From the NCBI GenBank assembly GCA_024683035.1, contig JAIKYQ010000017.1, positions 1 through 36,017 of the forward strand: 36,017 nt of DNA, read 5' to 3'. A program made the translations under genes and the position numbers. The first letter of the stretch is position 1. Each line of letters starts with the position of its first letter. This DNA comes from Eubacterium sp. Lineage in GTDB: Bacteria; Bacillota; Clostridia; Lachnospirales; Lachnospiraceae. Positions 9,801 to 17,000 of the stretch are shown here, in pieces. A model generated the notes under the pieces. It worked only from the letters and a program-made list of their open reading frames with translations, made no database searches and had not been told where the DNA came from.

Positions 9801-9981
9801 TCAGCACATGGCCGATATGCGGCTTGCCGTTGGCTGTCGGCGGACCGTCGTAAAACGTATACCGCGGAGCGCCCTCACGCTCTTCCAGACTTTTCTCAAA
9901 GATCCGGTTGTCCTTCCAGAACTTCTCTGTCTGTTTTTCCCTTTCCACAAAATTCAGATTCGTATCTACTTTTTTATACAT
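6802..9981 (-). CDS. ileS: Isoleucyl-tRNA synthetase, type 2 (eukaryote-like)
   Basis: This class I synthetase charges tRNA-Ile with isoleucine. In 1059 residues it shows HIGH at residues 55-58 inside GPPTANGKPHIGHV and KMSKS at 613-617. CP-type insertions contain an editing domain and Cys clusters (YCPRCGT, CEDCG, CPECG). The PTANGxPHxGHV signature and the greater length are those of IleRS type 2 rather than the common type 1 (PYANGxIHIGHA). Type 2 enzymes are known to resist the antibiotic mupirocin. The start has AGGAAGAAGG upstream on the minus strand. No T-box leader is present, although many Firmicute ileS genes have one; instead a near-consensus promoter lies 80 bp upstream. It appears to be transcribed alone. 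Confidence 0.97.
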   Translation of the reverse strand: MYKKVDTNLNFVEREKQTEKFWKDNRIFEKSLEEREGAPRYTFYDGPPTANGKPHIGHVLTRVIKDMIPRYRRMKGYNVPRKAGWDTHGLPVELEVEKKLGMSGKEQIEAYGIEPFIKECKESVWKYKGMWEDFSATVGFWCDMDHPYVTYENDYIESEWWALKQIWEKGLLYKGFKIVPYCPRCGTPLSTQEVAQGYKLVKERSAIVRFKVKGEDVHFLAWTTTPWTLPSNMALCVNPELTYCKVKAADGYTYIMGKDLLDTVLGPLAKAAENAEEGQDADSIKAYEILEEYKGKDLEYKEYEPLYEGVAIAAQKQKKKAHYVTCDNYVTMSDGTGIVHMAPAFGEDDNRVCRDYDIPFVQFVDEKGCMTKETPYEGIFVKKADPMVLKDLDAQGKLFSAPNFEHEYPHCWRCDTPLIYYARESWFIKMTAVRDDLIRNNNTINWIPESIGKGRFGDWIENVQDWGISRNRYWGTPLNIWVCEDCGKMHSVGSIAELKELSDNCPENIELHRPYIDEVTIRCPECGKTMHRVPEVIDCWFDSGAMPFAQHHYPFENQEIFHQQFPARFISEAVDQTRGWFYSLLAISTLIFNKAPYENVIVLGHVQDENGQKMSKSKGNAVDPFDALEKYGADAIRWYFYINSAPWLPNRFSGKTVTEYSRRFMGTLWNTYAFYVLYAEIDQFDPTKYVLEYDKLSVMDKWLLSRLASTIREADNDLSDYKVPETARALEAFVDDMSNWYVRRSRERFWAKGMEQDKINAYMTLYTALTEFCKAAAPMIPFMTEDIYQNLVRGLDPDAPESIHLCDFPAVRQEWIDAELEENMKDLLQIVVLGRAARNLSGMKNRQPLAKMYVKADFTLSEFYREIIEDELNIKSMEFAEDLRVEYSIKPQLKTVGPKFGKLVGAIRGALASLDGAEAVRELNETGSVHLNAGGEEIDLAREDLLIEIAQSEGFVTQADQGVTVMLDTTLTPELVEEGFVRELVSKIQTMRKEAGFEVMDRIRVFSQGNEKIADILENNADEISHDVLADEIRIGEMSGYSKEWNINSEKVMLGVEKV

Positions 9982-10062
9982 GCGTGCCTTCTTCCTGTGC
10001 CATTCCGCATCTATTGCCGGGCTTCGTCATTGCCCGTACATTCCTTATACCATAACTCAGTA

Positions 10063-10092
10063 AGTATATGAAAAAACCCCTCGGACTGTCAA
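10063..10092 (-). promoter_or_regulatory. Sigma-A promoter of ileS, overlapping a terminator hairpin
   Basis: On the minus strand, TTGACA (plus 10087-10092) and TATACT (plus 10063-10068) are separated by 18 bp. That is a perfect -35 and a 5/6 -10. Transcription would begin near 10056, giving a leader of about 75 nt to the ileS ATG. The -35 occupies the loop of the hairpin at 10077-10099. Confidence 0.65.
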
Positions 10093-10099
10093 GTCGGGG
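10071..10099 (-). terminator. Intrinsic terminator upstream of ileS
   Basis: On the minus strand CCCCGACT pairs with AGTC and GGGG, with a CGA bulge in the right arm, and is followed by TTTTTT. It would stop minus-strand (antisense) transcripts coming from the repeat region before they enter ileS. Confidence 0.6.
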
Positions 10100-10150
10100 A
10101 TTGTCTTGCCTGCTGTATTCTTGCTGTCTGCAGTTTTAATGCGATGTGAG

Positions 10151-10589
10151 GCAGCCGGTGGACACCTGTTTTTACCGCTTGCCTGAACCACTCCGCTGAG
10201 CTAACTGCCAACTTCGACCGGTCGGCCGGGATGTTCATGAACGATCTATTCTCATCCCGTCCGCCTGATCTGCGTAAGCAGTGGATCTCAGCTGCGTTCC
10301 ATTCAGAATGCGCGCTTGTAAAAGCATGTGTCCGCCGGCTGCTGTCCACGTTTTGAAAACCAGCATTCCGAGTGGAAACAGGTCCCCATAAGCCGACTGT
10401 CGGAGCATGGCCGGCCCTTAGCGAGTTCCGACCCGCCGGGCTACTAAGCTCGCTAAAGCTCACTAAGGGCCCGGCATGCATCGCACGTATGCTTCGCACT
10501 TCGTTGCACTCGTGCTCAGCAAGTGCTCGTAGCGAAGCGCGAGCGTGTCGGCGATGGGGTTCTGTATCCGCGAGGAATGCGTCCGTTTA
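10151..10589 (+). ncRNA. Structured dispersed repeat, copy 1 (candidate large non-coding RNA or cis-regulatory leader)
   Basis: This block of about 440 bp recurs at 29462-29900 with no indels and about 34 substitutions by manual count; weaker similarity starts near 10133. A 25-bp long-range helix pairs 10151-10175 with 10318-10342. Inside are CGGGATG/CATCCCG, a CTGC-gtaa-GCAG hairpin and GCGTTC/GAATGC. A second domain follows, with GGCCCTTAG (10413-10421) facing CTAAGGGCC (10463-10471). Differences between the copies keep the pairing, including two double compensatory changes, and imperfect pairs are mostly U-G only when read on the plus strand. I therefore infer a plus-strand RNA, ending about 220 bp before comM. 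I match it to no named RNA class. A MITE-like repeat is the main alternative. Confidence 0.65.
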
Positions 10590-10806
10590 TGAGCTGAAAA
10601 GCGGTGCATTTCTGATTCTTCCTCTTGCAAATCCCTCTGGAATCCAGTAGAGTAAAGGCACGGGTTCCGTTCGTAAAAGGACGGGCCGTATCATCTGATC
10701 TGACGATGGATGTTCATTCATCGAATCACCTGATTGAAACAGTATAACGGATATAAACAGCGTTCTTCATTTGTCATGTCGTATGCATGAAGAAGGAGGT
10801 ATAACG
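10590..10806 (+). other. Spacer between the structured repeat and comM
   Basis: This stretch holds no gene. AT-rich motifs TATAAC and TATAAA near 10743-10757 could serve as a -10 for comM, but neither has a good -35. There is no clear terminator after the repeat, so transcription from the repeat into comM remains possible. The region ends in a strong AGAAGGAGGT ribosome site. Confidence 0.4.
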
Positions 10807-12408
10807 ATGTTCTGCAGCGTTCTATCTGCCGTGATCAGCGGCGTGGATGCTCTTCCGGTTACGGTGGAAGCGGATGTCAGCGACGGTATGCCGCAGTTCA
10901 CGATCGTAGGGTTTGTCTCGTCGCAGGTGCGGGAAGCCCAGGACCGTGTACGTACGGCGATCCGCAATCTGGGGATCACGCTGCCTCCGCAGAGGATCAC
11001 GATCAATCTGGCTCCGGGGGATCTGCGCAAAGACGGCACTCGCTTTGACCTGCCGATCGCAGCCGCGGTCCTGCAGGCGATCGGCGTTCTGCCCGCAGAC
11101 GTGTTTGCTGATACGCTGCTGGCCGGCGAACTGCATCTGGACGGGACTATCGAAAGGATCACCGGTATCCTGCCGACAGTGCTGATGGCGAGAGAACAAA
11201 ACTGCCGGACCTGCCTTCTTCCGGAAGCAAACACGGCAGAAGGAAAGGTCGTAAACGGTGTCCGGATCAGGGGACTGCAGTCACTGCAGGATTTGCTGGC
11301 CTATGGAAACGGAACACTGGAAGACAGGCCAGAGTCAAAGAGACAGCCGGAAGCAACGGAAGAGTATAAAGTCGATTTCGCGGATATGCACGGGCAGGAG
11401 ACAGTAAAGAGAGCGGCCCTGATCGCGGCAGCCGGATTTCACAACCTGCTGCTGTCGGGGCCTCCCGGATCCGGGAAAAGCATGGCCGCTCAGCGGGTCC
11501 CAACCATTCTGCCGGACCTGACCGCAGAAGAGAGCCTGGAAATCTCCCGGATCTATAGTATCGCAGGCATGCTTCCGGAAAAACAGCCCCTGCTGCGCTG
11601 CCGTCCGTTCCGGGCACCGCATCATACGATCACGGCGGCAGCACTGTGCGGAAGCGGATTTCATCCGCGTCCGGGAGAGGTCACACTGGCACACCGCGGC
11701 GTCCTGTTTCTGGATGAGATTCCGGAGATGGATAAAGGCACGCTGGAAATGCTCCGGCAGCCGCTGGAAGACCGCCGGATCACCATTTCCCGTGCGGGAG
11801 GCGTCTGCACGTATCCGGCATCCTTTTTACTGGTAGCTGCCATGAATCCCTGCCCCTGCGGGTATTACCCGGACAGGCGCCGCTGCGTCTGTACGCCGCG
11901 GGATATCCGCAGGTATCAGGCCAGACTGAGCCAGGCACTTCTGGACAGGATCGATCTGCGCTGCGATGTACCGGCGGCCGGGTATACAGAACTGACAGCG
12001 GCGGGCGGGGAGACGATGACCTCGGTCATGATGCGCCGGCAGGTGATGCAGGCCTGTGCGATACAGCAGAGACGCTATCGCGGAACCGGCATCCTGTTCA
12101 ACAGCGAACTGGGTCCGGCCGATATCCGGAAGTACTGTGTTATGGACCGGCAGACAGAAAAACTGGTGGAAAAAGCATTCCGCAGGCTGGGTCTCAGTGC
12201 ACGCGGCTATCATCATATGCTGCGGGTAGCGCGTACGATCGCCGATCTCGATCACGCGGAGCGGATCCGGGAAGAACATGTCAGTGAAGCACTGTGCTTT
12301 CGCTGCGGAGAAGCGCCTGACCTGGATACGGGGACGGGCAGGAGTATTATAAAGGAGGAAACAGAACGCTATGTGTACGGTAATCTGGCCAACAAGGAGT
12401 ATACGTAA
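10807..12408 (+). CDS. comM: ComM/YifB family Mg-chelatase-like AAA+ ATPase
   Basis: ComM is a hexameric AAA+ helicase that promotes branch migration when transformed DNA recombines with the chromosome. The 533 residues show the YifB N-terminal lobe (VEADVSDGMPQFTIVGF), then the MCM/Mg-chelatase AAA+ core with Walker A GPPGSGKS and Walker B LFLDEIPEM. The Cys-rich NPCPCGYYPDRRRCVCT insertion and the ALLDRIDL motif are typical. An in-frame ATG at 10771 exists, but 10807 is chosen because GAAGGAGGT lies 5 bp before it and MFCSVLSA is the usual family start. The 3' end overlaps dprA by 38 bp. Pairing with dprA supports a role in transformation. Confidence 0.93.
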   Translation: MFCSVLSAVISGVDALPVTVEADVSDGMPQFTIVGFVSSQVREAQDRVRTAIRNLGITLPPQRITINLAPGDLRKDGTRFDLPIAAAVLQAIGVLPADVFADTLLAGELHLDGTIERITGILPTVLMAREQNCRTCLLPEANTAEGKVVNGVRIRGLQSLQDLLAYGNGTLEDRPESKRQPEATEEYKVDFADMHGQETVKRAALIAAAGFHNLLLSGPPGSGKSMAAQRVPTILPDLTAEESLEISRIYSIAGMLPEKQPLLRCRPFRAPHHTITAAALCGSGFHPRPGEVTLAHRGVLFLDEIPEMDKGTLEMLRQPLEDRRITISRAGGVCTYPASFLLVAAMNPCPCGYYPDRRRCVCTPRDIRRYQARLSQALLDRIDLRCDVPAAGYTELTAAGGETMTSVMMRRQVMQACAIQQRRYRGTGILFNSELGPADIRKYCVMDRQTEKLVEKAFRRLGLSARGYHHMLRVARTIADLDHAERIREEHVSEALCFRCGEAPDLDTGTGRSIIKEETERYVYGNLANKEYT

Positions 12409-13273
12409 AACAGATCCGGCATTTCCGCCGCACCTGAAGCTCTATGACCGCATGCCGGATCGGCTGTATGTACGGGGAAACCTGCCGGATCCGGAGAAGA
12501 AGAGCGTGGCCATCGTAGGTGCGCGGTCCTGCAGCGCCTACGGCAAAGCAGAAGCAGTGCGGTTTGCCGAGACACTGGCGGAAGCCGGTGTACAGATTAT
12601 CAGCGGCATGGCGCTGGGTGTGGACTCGTGGGCGCATATCGGAGCCATACAGGCCAAGGGCCGGACATTTGCCGTGCTGGGCAGCGGGGCGGATGTCTGC
12701 TATCCGGTTTCGCATGAAGAACTGTACCGGCAGATCCTGCAGTGCGGCGGCGGTATCTTATCGGAATACGAACCGGGAACGCCTGCCCGGCCGCATCATT
12801 TTCCGATACGCAACCGGATCATCAGTGCGCTGTCGGATATTGTGCTGGTGGTGGAGGCGCGGCGTAAATCAGGCTCTCTGATCACAGCTTCTTATGCACT
12901 GGAGCAGGGAAAAAGCATCTATGCCGTGCCGGGCCGGAATCATGATCCGCTCAGCGAAGGCTGCAACCGGCTGATCGCGGACGGAGCCGGGGTGGCCTGG
13001 GAGCCGGAACTCCTGCTGGAAGAGCTGGGCCTGGCAGCGGATTGGAAAAAGAAAACAGAAAAAAAGGACAGAAAGAGGAAGCTTTCTGCGGAGCTGCGGA
13101 GCAGGGAAGATATCCGGACGGTATATGAGGCGCTGACCAGAGATGAAAAGACCCTTGCCCTGTTGGCGGAAGAGACGCAGCTTTCCGTTTCGGCCGTCAG
13201 CCGGGCTCTGGTACGTCTTTGCCTGGAAGGCTATGTGAACCAGTCGGCAGGCCGGGGGTATATACGTGTCTGA
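12371..13273 (+). CDS. dprA: DNA-processing protein DprA (short form)
   Basis: DprA binds incoming single-stranded DNA and loads RecA during natural transformation. The Rossmann-like DprA core is complete: SVAIVGARSCSAYG, GMALGVDSWAH, LGSGADVCYP, HFPIRNRIISALSD and the SGSLITASYALEQGK stretch. A winged-helix C-terminal domain follows (TQLSVSAVSRALVRLCLEGYV). At 300 residues it lacks the N-terminal helix-hairpin-helix/SAM-like domain found in most DprA; only about 20 residues precede the core. An in-frame TAA at 12350-12352 excludes an upstream start. The start overlaps comM, and AAGGAGG lies 13 bp ahead, which is long. Translational coupling to comM is likely. Confidence 0.92.
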   Translation: MCTVIWPTRSIRKTDPAFPPHLKLYDRMPDRLYVRGNLPDPEKKSVAIVGARSCSAYGKAEAVRFAETLAEAGVQIISGMALGVDSWAHIGAIQAKGRTFAVLGSGADVCYPVSHEELYRQILQCGGGILSEYEPGTPARPHHFPIRNRIISALSDIVLVVEARRKSGSLITASYALEQGKSIYAVPGRNHDPLSEGCNRLIADGAGVAWEPELLLEELGLAADWKKKTEKKDRKRKLSAELRSREDIRTVYEALTRDEKTLALLAEETQLSVSAVSRALVRLCLEGYVNQSAGRGYIRV

Positions 13274-13281
13274 AAAGAGTC

Positions 13282-13310
13282 TTGCAACTTTGCTTTTTTT
13301 CCTGTATAGT
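13282..13310 (+). promoter_or_regulatory. Sigma-A promoter of topA
   Basis: TTGCAA (13282-13287), 17 bp, then TATAGT (13305-13310). A 6-bp inverted repeat, GTTTCA/TGAAAC, follows at 13309-13327 near the expected transcription start, about 60 bp before the topA ATG. Confidence 0.65.
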
Positions 13311-13378
13311 TTCAAGAGTTCTGAAACGGTCTGAAAATGATTCAATTGTTCAGACACGAAACGAAGGAGAAAAGCACA

Positions 13379-15463
13379 ATGGCGAATAATCTGGTGATAG
13401 TCGAGTCACCGACAAAGGTCAAGACAGTTAAAAAATTTCTGGGGACGGGTTATGAAGTGCTGGCGTCGAACGGCCACGTACGGGATCTGCCGAAGAGCAG
13501 CCTGGGCATCGATGTGGAGCATGGCTTTGAGCCGAAGTATATTACCATCCGCGGGAAAGGAGACCTGGTCGCATCGCTCAGGAAGGCAGCGGCCAAGGCA
13601 GATAAAGTATATCTGGCAACGGACCCGGACCGCGAAGGAGAAGCCATTTCCTGGCATCTTTCCAAAGCACTGAATCTGGACAAAAAGAAAATGCGCCGGA
13701 TCACCTTTAACGAGATCACCAAGACGGCTGTCAAGGCATCGCTGAAAAATGCCCGGGATATCGATATGGACCTGGTGGATGAACAGCAGGCACGCCGCTG
13801 TCTGGACCGTATGGTCGGCTATGAGATCAGTCCTATTCTATGGAAGAAGATCAAGCGCGGCCTGTCGGCCGGCCGGGTACAGTCGGTGGCACTGCGGATC
13901 ATCGCAGACAGAGAAGAAGAGATTGCGGCTTTTATTCCGGAAGAATACTGGACACTGGATGCGGACTTCCAGGTCGACGGCAGCAAAAAACCGCTGACCG
14001 CACATTTTTATGGCGAAGGCGGCAAAAAGCGGACCATTGCAGACGGAAAAGAGCTGCAGACAATACTCGATGAGCTGAAAACGGCATCCTGGGCAGTCCG
14101 GGACATCAAACAGGGAGAACGGGTGCGCAAGGCGCCGCTTCCCTTTACGACCAGTACCCTGCAGCAGGAAGCGTCGCGGGTATTGAATATGTCCACAAGC
14201 AAGACAATGCAGATCGCACAGCAGCTTTACGAAGGGATCAGCCTGGGACGGGGAGGCGCCGTCGGTATGATCTCGTATCTGCGTACGGACTCCACCCGTA
14301 TTTCCGAAGAGGCAGATGCGGCGGCCCGCGCCTATATCCAGGAACAGTACGGTCCGGATTATGCGGCAAAAGGGATAGTGGCGGCCAATAAAAACAGGAA
14401 TGCGCAGGATGCGCACGAAGCGATCCGTCCGACGGATGTGAGCCGTTCGCCGGTGAAAGTAAAACAGTATCTTACCCGTGACCAGTTCCGTCTGTATCAG
14501 CTGATCTGGAAGCGGTTTGTGGCCAGCCGGATGGAAGCGGCGGTCTATGAGACCAGCACGGTGCGGATCCAGGGCGGGAAATACACCTTCCATGCTTCCT
14601 CCTCCCGTGTAATATTTGACGGCTTTTTATCGGTGTATACACAGGAAGAAGATAAGAAACAGGAAAACGATCACCTGGGGAATATCCGGGAAGACAGTGT
14701 CCTGTCGCTGCTGGAATACCATCAGGAACAGCACTTCACCCAGCCGCCGGCACATTATACGGAAGCCACACTGGTCCGTACCATGGAGGAACAGGGGATC
14801 GGCCGTCCGAGTACCTATGCGCCGACGATCACCACGATCATTGCAAGGCATTACGTGGCACGGGAAAAGAAAAACCTCTATCTGACGGAACTGGGCCAGG
14901 TGGTAAACGATATGATGAAACAGGCCTTCCCCAGCATTGTAGATGTCAGTTTTACAGCCAATATGGAAACCCTGCTGGATGGGGTAGGTACGGGACAGAT
15001 CGAATGGAAAGTGCTCCTGGAGAACTTCTGGCCGGATCTGTATGCTGCTGTCAAAGAGGCGGAAAAGGAACTGCAGGAAGTAAAGATCGAAGACGAGAAA
15101 TCGGATGTGATCTGCGAAGAGTGCGGCCGCACCATGGTCATCAAATACGGACCGCACGGAAAATTCCTGGCCTGTCCCGGTTTTCCGGAATGCAGGAATA
15201 CGAAGCCGTATCTGGAAAAGATCGGAGTAAAATGCCCGCTGTGCGGCGGGGATGTGCTGCGCAAGCGGACGAAAAAGGGCAGACAGTATTTCGGCTGCGA
15301 GAAGAATCCGGAGTGTTCATTCATGAGCTGGCAGCGGCCTTCTTCCCAAAAATGTCCGCAGTGCGGCAGCTATATGCTGGAAAAGGGAAACAAACTGGTC
15401 TGTGCCGACAAAGAATGCGGGTTTGTCATGAACCGGGAAAAGGACGGAACAGAGACAGCCTGA
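13379..15463 (+). CDS. topA: DNA topoisomerase I (type IA)
   Basis: TopA relaxes negative supercoils through a transient 5'-phosphotyrosine link. In 694 residues the TOPRIM domain begins at once (LVIVESPTKVKTVKKFLG) and includes DPDREGEAISWH. The active-site tyrosine lies in MISYLRTDSTR. EAIRPTDV and GIGRPSTYAPTI are further type IA landmarks. The C-terminus has three Cys4 zinc modules, each opening with a CxxC pair (CEECGRTM, CPLCGGDV, CPQCGSYM). A longer in-frame start at 13337 is rejected, because AAGGAGA sits just before 13379 and MANNLVIVESP is the normal family start. It has its own promoter and is followed by codY after 156 bp, an order common in Clostridia. Confidence 0.97.
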   Translation: MANNLVIVESPTKVKTVKKFLGTGYEVLASNGHVRDLPKSSLGIDVEHGFEPKYITIRGKGDLVASLRKAAAKADKVYLATDPDREGEAISWHLSKALNLDKKKMRRITFNEITKTAVKASLKNARDIDMDLVDEQQARRCLDRMVGYEISPILWKKIKRGLSAGRVQSVALRIIADREEEIAAFIPEEYWTLDADFQVDGSKKPLTAHFYGEGGKKRTIADGKELQTILDELKTASWAVRDIKQGERVRKAPLPFTTSTLQQEASRVLNMSTSKTMQIAQQLYEGISLGRGGAVGMISYLRTDSTRISEEADAAARAYIQEQYGPDYAAKGIVAANKNRNAQDAHEAIRPTDVSRSPVKVKQYLTRDQFRLYQLIWKRFVASRMEAAVYETSTVRIQGGKYTFHASSSRVIFDGFLSVYTQEEDKKQENDHLGNIREDSVLSLLEYHQEQHFTQPPAHYTEATLVRTMEEQGIGRPSTYAPTITTIIARHYVAREKKNLYLTELGQVVNDMMKQAFPSIVDVSFTANMETLLDGVGTGQIEWKVLLENFWPDLYAAVKEAEKELQEVKIEDEKSDVICEECGRTMVIKYGPHGKFLACPGFPECRNTKPYLEKIGVKCPLCGGDVLRKRTKKGRQYFGCEKNPECSFMSWQRPSSQKCPQCGSYMLEKGNKLVCADKECGFVMNREKDGTETA

Positions 15464-15502
15464 ATATCGTTGCAAATGTATCGAAAAACATAACGCATGA
15501 GA

Positions 15503-15517
15503 AATTTTCTGGTATTT
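15503..15517 (+). promoter_or_regulatory. Candidate CodY box upstream of codY
   Basis: AATTTTCTGGTATTT matches the CodY consensus AATTTTCWGAAAATT at 12 of 15 positions. It lies about 35 bp upstream of the codY -35. Autoregulation by CodY is known in several Firmicutes; here it is inferred. Confidence 0.45.
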
Positions 15518-15550
15518 TCTTACAAATTAGGCGAAAATGATCGAAATGTC

Positions 15551-15579
15551 TTGAACCTCAAAAATAGGCGTGCTATAGT
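15551..15579 (+). promoter_or_regulatory. Sigma-A promoter of codY
   Basis: TTGAAC (15551-15556), 17 bp, then TATAGT (15574-15579) preceded by TGC as an extended -10. Transcription would start near 15586, some 34 nt before the codY ATG. Confidence 0.75.
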
Positions 15580-15619
15580 TAGAATGTTATAGAATTAGGG
15601 CAAAAATGAGGAAAAATAA

Positions 15620-16408
15620 ATGAGCGTACAGTTGCTGGACAAGACAAGAAAGATCAATAAACTGCTGCACAACAACAATTCGACCAAAGTGGTTTTCAAT
15701 GATATCTGTGAAGTCATGGTCGAATGTCTGCAGTCCAATATCCTTGTGATCAGCAAAAAAGGAAAGGTGCTTGGCGTGGGGCTGCATCCTCAGGTGGACA
15801 TGATCCATGAACTGATCACGGATGAAGTGGGTACCCATGTGGATACACTTCTGAATGACCGTTTTCTCAGCGTGCTTTCTACAAAAGAAAATGTCAATCT
15901 GAATACACTCGGGTTTGAGGGAGATGAAACCAGTTCGTATACAGCCATCATCAACCCGATTGAAATTGCAGGAGAACGTCTGGGGACGGTATTCATGTAT
16001 CGCCAGATGCCGCAGTACGATATCGACGATATTATCGTGAGCGAATACGGGACGACGGTTGTTGGTCTGGAAATGATGCGCTCGGTGAACGAAGAGACCC
16101 TGGAAGAACGAAGAAAGATCCAGGTTGTCAAATCGGCGTTCAATACCCTGTCCTTTTCCGAACTGGAAGCGATCATTCATATTTTTGACGAACTGGACGG
16201 AACAGAAGGCATCCTGGTGGCCAGTAAGATCGCCGACCGTGTCGGGATCACCCGTTCTGTCATTGTCAATGCACTGCGCAAGTTTGAAAGCGCCGGTGTG
16301 ATTGAATCCCGTTCCAGCGGTATGAAAGGAACTTATATCAAAGTCCTGGATACCTATATCTTTGATGAACTGAAGGAGATCAAGGCCGGCCGCGAAGAAG
16401 GAAAATAA
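15620..16408 (+). CDS. codY: GTP- and branched-chain amino acid-sensing global repressor CodY
   Basis: CodY represses stationary-phase and nutrient-scavenging genes when GTP and isoleucine/valine are plentiful. The 262 residues are the usual length. The N-terminal GAF domain opens MSVQLLDKTRKINKLL. The C-terminal winged helix carries the nearly invariant recognition region from SKIADRVGITRSVIVNAL through GTYIKVLD. The start has GAGG upstream and a clear promoter. A candidate CodY box upstream suggests autoregulation. The next gene, a sigma factor, begins 25 bp after the stop and is probably co-transcribed. CodY represses competence and amino-acid genes in some relatives, so it could act on the com and arg operons here, but I saw no good CodY box in front of those. 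Confidence 0.97.
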   Translation: MSVQLLDKTRKINKLLHNNNSTKVVFNDICEVMVECLQSNILVISKKGKVLGVGLHPQVDMIHELITDEVGTHVDTLLNDRFLSVLSTKENVNLNTLGFEGDETSSYTAIINPIEIAGERLGTVFMYRQMPQYDIDDIIVSEYGTTVVGLEMMRSVNEETLEERRKIQVVKSAFNTLSFSELEAIIHIFDELDGTEGILVASKIADRVGITRSVIVNALRKFESAGVIESRSSGMKGTYIKVLDTYIFDELKEIKAGREEGK

Positions 16409-16433
16409 GCGGCGGGCAGAGGGGCAGCAGGCC

Positions 16434-16964
16434 ATGGCAGTAATCCCGTTCCGGTCAAAACCACCGTTTGAAACCGTATATGAAGAATGTTACGACCGTG
16501 TATACAAGTATGTCTACATGCTGCTTCTTCATAGGGAAGCGGCGGAAGATATCGTAGCAGAAACATTTCTGTCTGCCTATAAAAACTATGACCGGTTTGA
16601 CCCGGAAAGAGCATCCGTCATTACGTGGCTGACACGTATTGCCCACAACCATGCGATCAATCTGGTGCGTTCCTCGGCATACCGCCTGCGGGCGGAAATG
16701 CCGGAAAGAGATACATACGGCGCAGAAGATTCGGATCTGCTGCGTCTGGAAGAAGAAAACGATCTGGTCCTTCAGCTCTACAATAAGTTGGACAAAAAGG
16801 ATCGCGAATTTCTGAACATGCGCTATGCCATGGAACTCAAGGATGCGGAAATCGCGGAAATCATGGGCATGAATACCAAGGCTGTGAATAAACGGTATCA
16901 GCGGCTTCTGAAAAAATGCCGTGACCTGTTGGCGGACAGTACAGGCTCCGCGAAAAAACCATAG
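16434..16964 (+). CDS. ECF-like RNA polymerase sigma-70 family sigma factor
   Basis: This is a 176-residue alternative sigma factor with only regions 2 and 4. Region 2 spans about residues 14-85 and includes YDRVYKYVYMLLLHREAAEDIVAETF trimmed to its core DIVAETFLSAY, plus the promoter-melting ITWLTRIAHNHAIN segment. Region 4 (about 118-165) has LNMRYAMELKDAEIAEIMGM and a final recognition helix. It lies 25 bp after codY with a modest purine-rich ribosome site. No membrane anti-sigma factor follows; the next gene is a small soluble protein, which might be a target or a regulator. Its regulon cannot be read from this window. Confidence 0.87.
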   Translation: MAVIPFRSKPPFETVYEECYDRVYKYVYMLLLHREAAEDIVAETFLSAYKNYDRFDPERASVITWLTRIAHNHAINLVRSSAYRLRAEMPERDTYGAEDSDLLRLEEENDLVLQLYNKLDKKDREFLNMRYAMELKDAEIAEIMGMNTKAVNKRYQRLLKKCRDLLADSTGSAKKP

Positions 16965-16971
16965 TCTCCGT

Positions 16972-17000
16972 TTGCAACGCTCGCATGTATAAGGAATAAT
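16972..17000 (+). promoter_or_regulatory. Candidate promoter for the 87-residue gene
   Basis: TTGCAA (16972-16977), 17 bp, then AATAAT (16995-17000). If it is used, transcription begins near 17007, inside the short upstream ORF, so the promoter and that ORF are alternative readings of the same stretch. Confidence 0.35.

Noticed and set aside
9982-10130. T-box riboswitch for ileS
   Set aside because: No TGGNACCGCG-type T-box sequence or specifier-loop arrangement is present on the minus strand; the hairpin here lies over the promoter.
10174-10210. tRNA-like D-arm on the minus strand (GTTAGCTCAGCGG) in the repeat
   Set aside because: No D-stem partner, anticodon arm or T-arm is found at the proper distances in either copy.
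10089-10499. Minus-strand ORF of 136 residues over structured repeat copy 1
   Set aside because: It has no ribosome site. Its counterpart in copy 2 (29448-29810) is open too, but the substitutions follow RNA pairing. I treat it as an ORF by chance in a GC-rich structured element, though such ORFs may be listed as hypothetical proteins in databases.
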